Assembly: GCA_964398195.1 (NCBI GenBank)
Contig: CAYNLW010000030.1
Span: forward strand, 1-13,687
From: RFPI01 sp964398195
GTDB taxonomy: Bacteria > Pseudomonadota > Gammaproteobacteria > Burkholderiales > Methylophilaceae
Reading direction: 5' to 3'
DNA: 13,687 nt
In this document: in pieces, positions 13,687 through 13,687 of the stretch
How positions within the stretch are numbered: the stretch's first letter is position 1
Layout: every line of letters starts with the position of its first letter
The notes under the pieces: generated by a model
Told to the model about the DNA's origin: nothing
Seen by the model: only the letters and a program-made list of their open reading frames with translations
The model's database searches: none
Position numbers and translations under genes: made by a program

Positions 13687-13687
13687 T

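Noticed and set aside
1..13687. The terminal inverted repeat as ends of a transposon
   Set aside because: There is no transposase, integrase or target-site duplication, the interior is housekeeping genes, and the right arm is simply the coding start of the TPR gene.

Overview
This window looks like chromosomal housekeeping DNA from a betaproteobacterium, probably in the order Nitrosomonadales (for example a Methylophilaceae- or Gallionella-like organism). The evidence is the very large DUF3683 FAD/Fe-S oxidoreductase fusion, the betaproteobacterial-looking PfkB kinase, moderate GC content and glutamine-rich proteins. The lineage is an inference from gene families, not from a database search. 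There is no transposase, integrase, phage gene or CRISPR array.

Layout from left to right: (1) positions 1-53 are one arm of a 53-bp perfect inverted repeat whose other arm is 13634-13686, so both window edges lie in the same sequence. (2) The N-terminal part of a cadherin-domain surface protein (minus strand, to 597) is cut off where it meets that repeat. (3) A 251-bp gap ends in a clear Rho-independent terminator for a 1271-aa FAD-linked oxidase/Fe-S protein (849-4664, minus). (4) A divergent intergenic region (4665-4948) is followed by a plus-strand run: TlpA-type thioredoxin, HemJ protoporphyrinogen oxidase, PfkB-family (adenosine kinase-like) kinase, glycine-zipper lipoprotein and PlsC-type acyltransferase. 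(5) Convergent with it, separated by one base, is apaH, then a membrane-anchored cytochrome c with its own terminator (both minus). (6) A tRNA-Arg(CCG) gene on plus abuts the end of an AlkA-type DNA glycosylase, which is coupled to an upstream UPF0114 membrane protein (both minus). (7) A DUF2237 gene (plus) overlaps tail-to-tail with a CusF-like periplasmic copper-binding protein (minus). (8) The right end is a TPR-glycosyltransferase gene (minus) broken by an in-frame TGA where Trp is expected and by an extra base in an A-run.

Functional threads: redox and heme biology (FAD/Fe-S dehydrogenase, TlpA, HemJ, cytochrome c), envelope biogenesis (lipoprotein, acyltransferase, UPF0114), nucleotide/DNA housekeeping (ApaH, kinase, AlkA), copper handling, and at both ends surface-protein material (cadherin adhesin and a TPR-glycosyltransferase of the kind often encoded near large exported proteins).

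I do not see a convincing undescribed system. The strongest anomalies are the terminal inverted repeat, which fuses the 5' coding end of the TPR gene antisense onto the cadherin gene, and the double lesion in that same TPR gene. Both fit either an amplification/assembly chimera or several recombining copies of the TPR-glycosyltransferase gene. Reads spanning the ends would decide.
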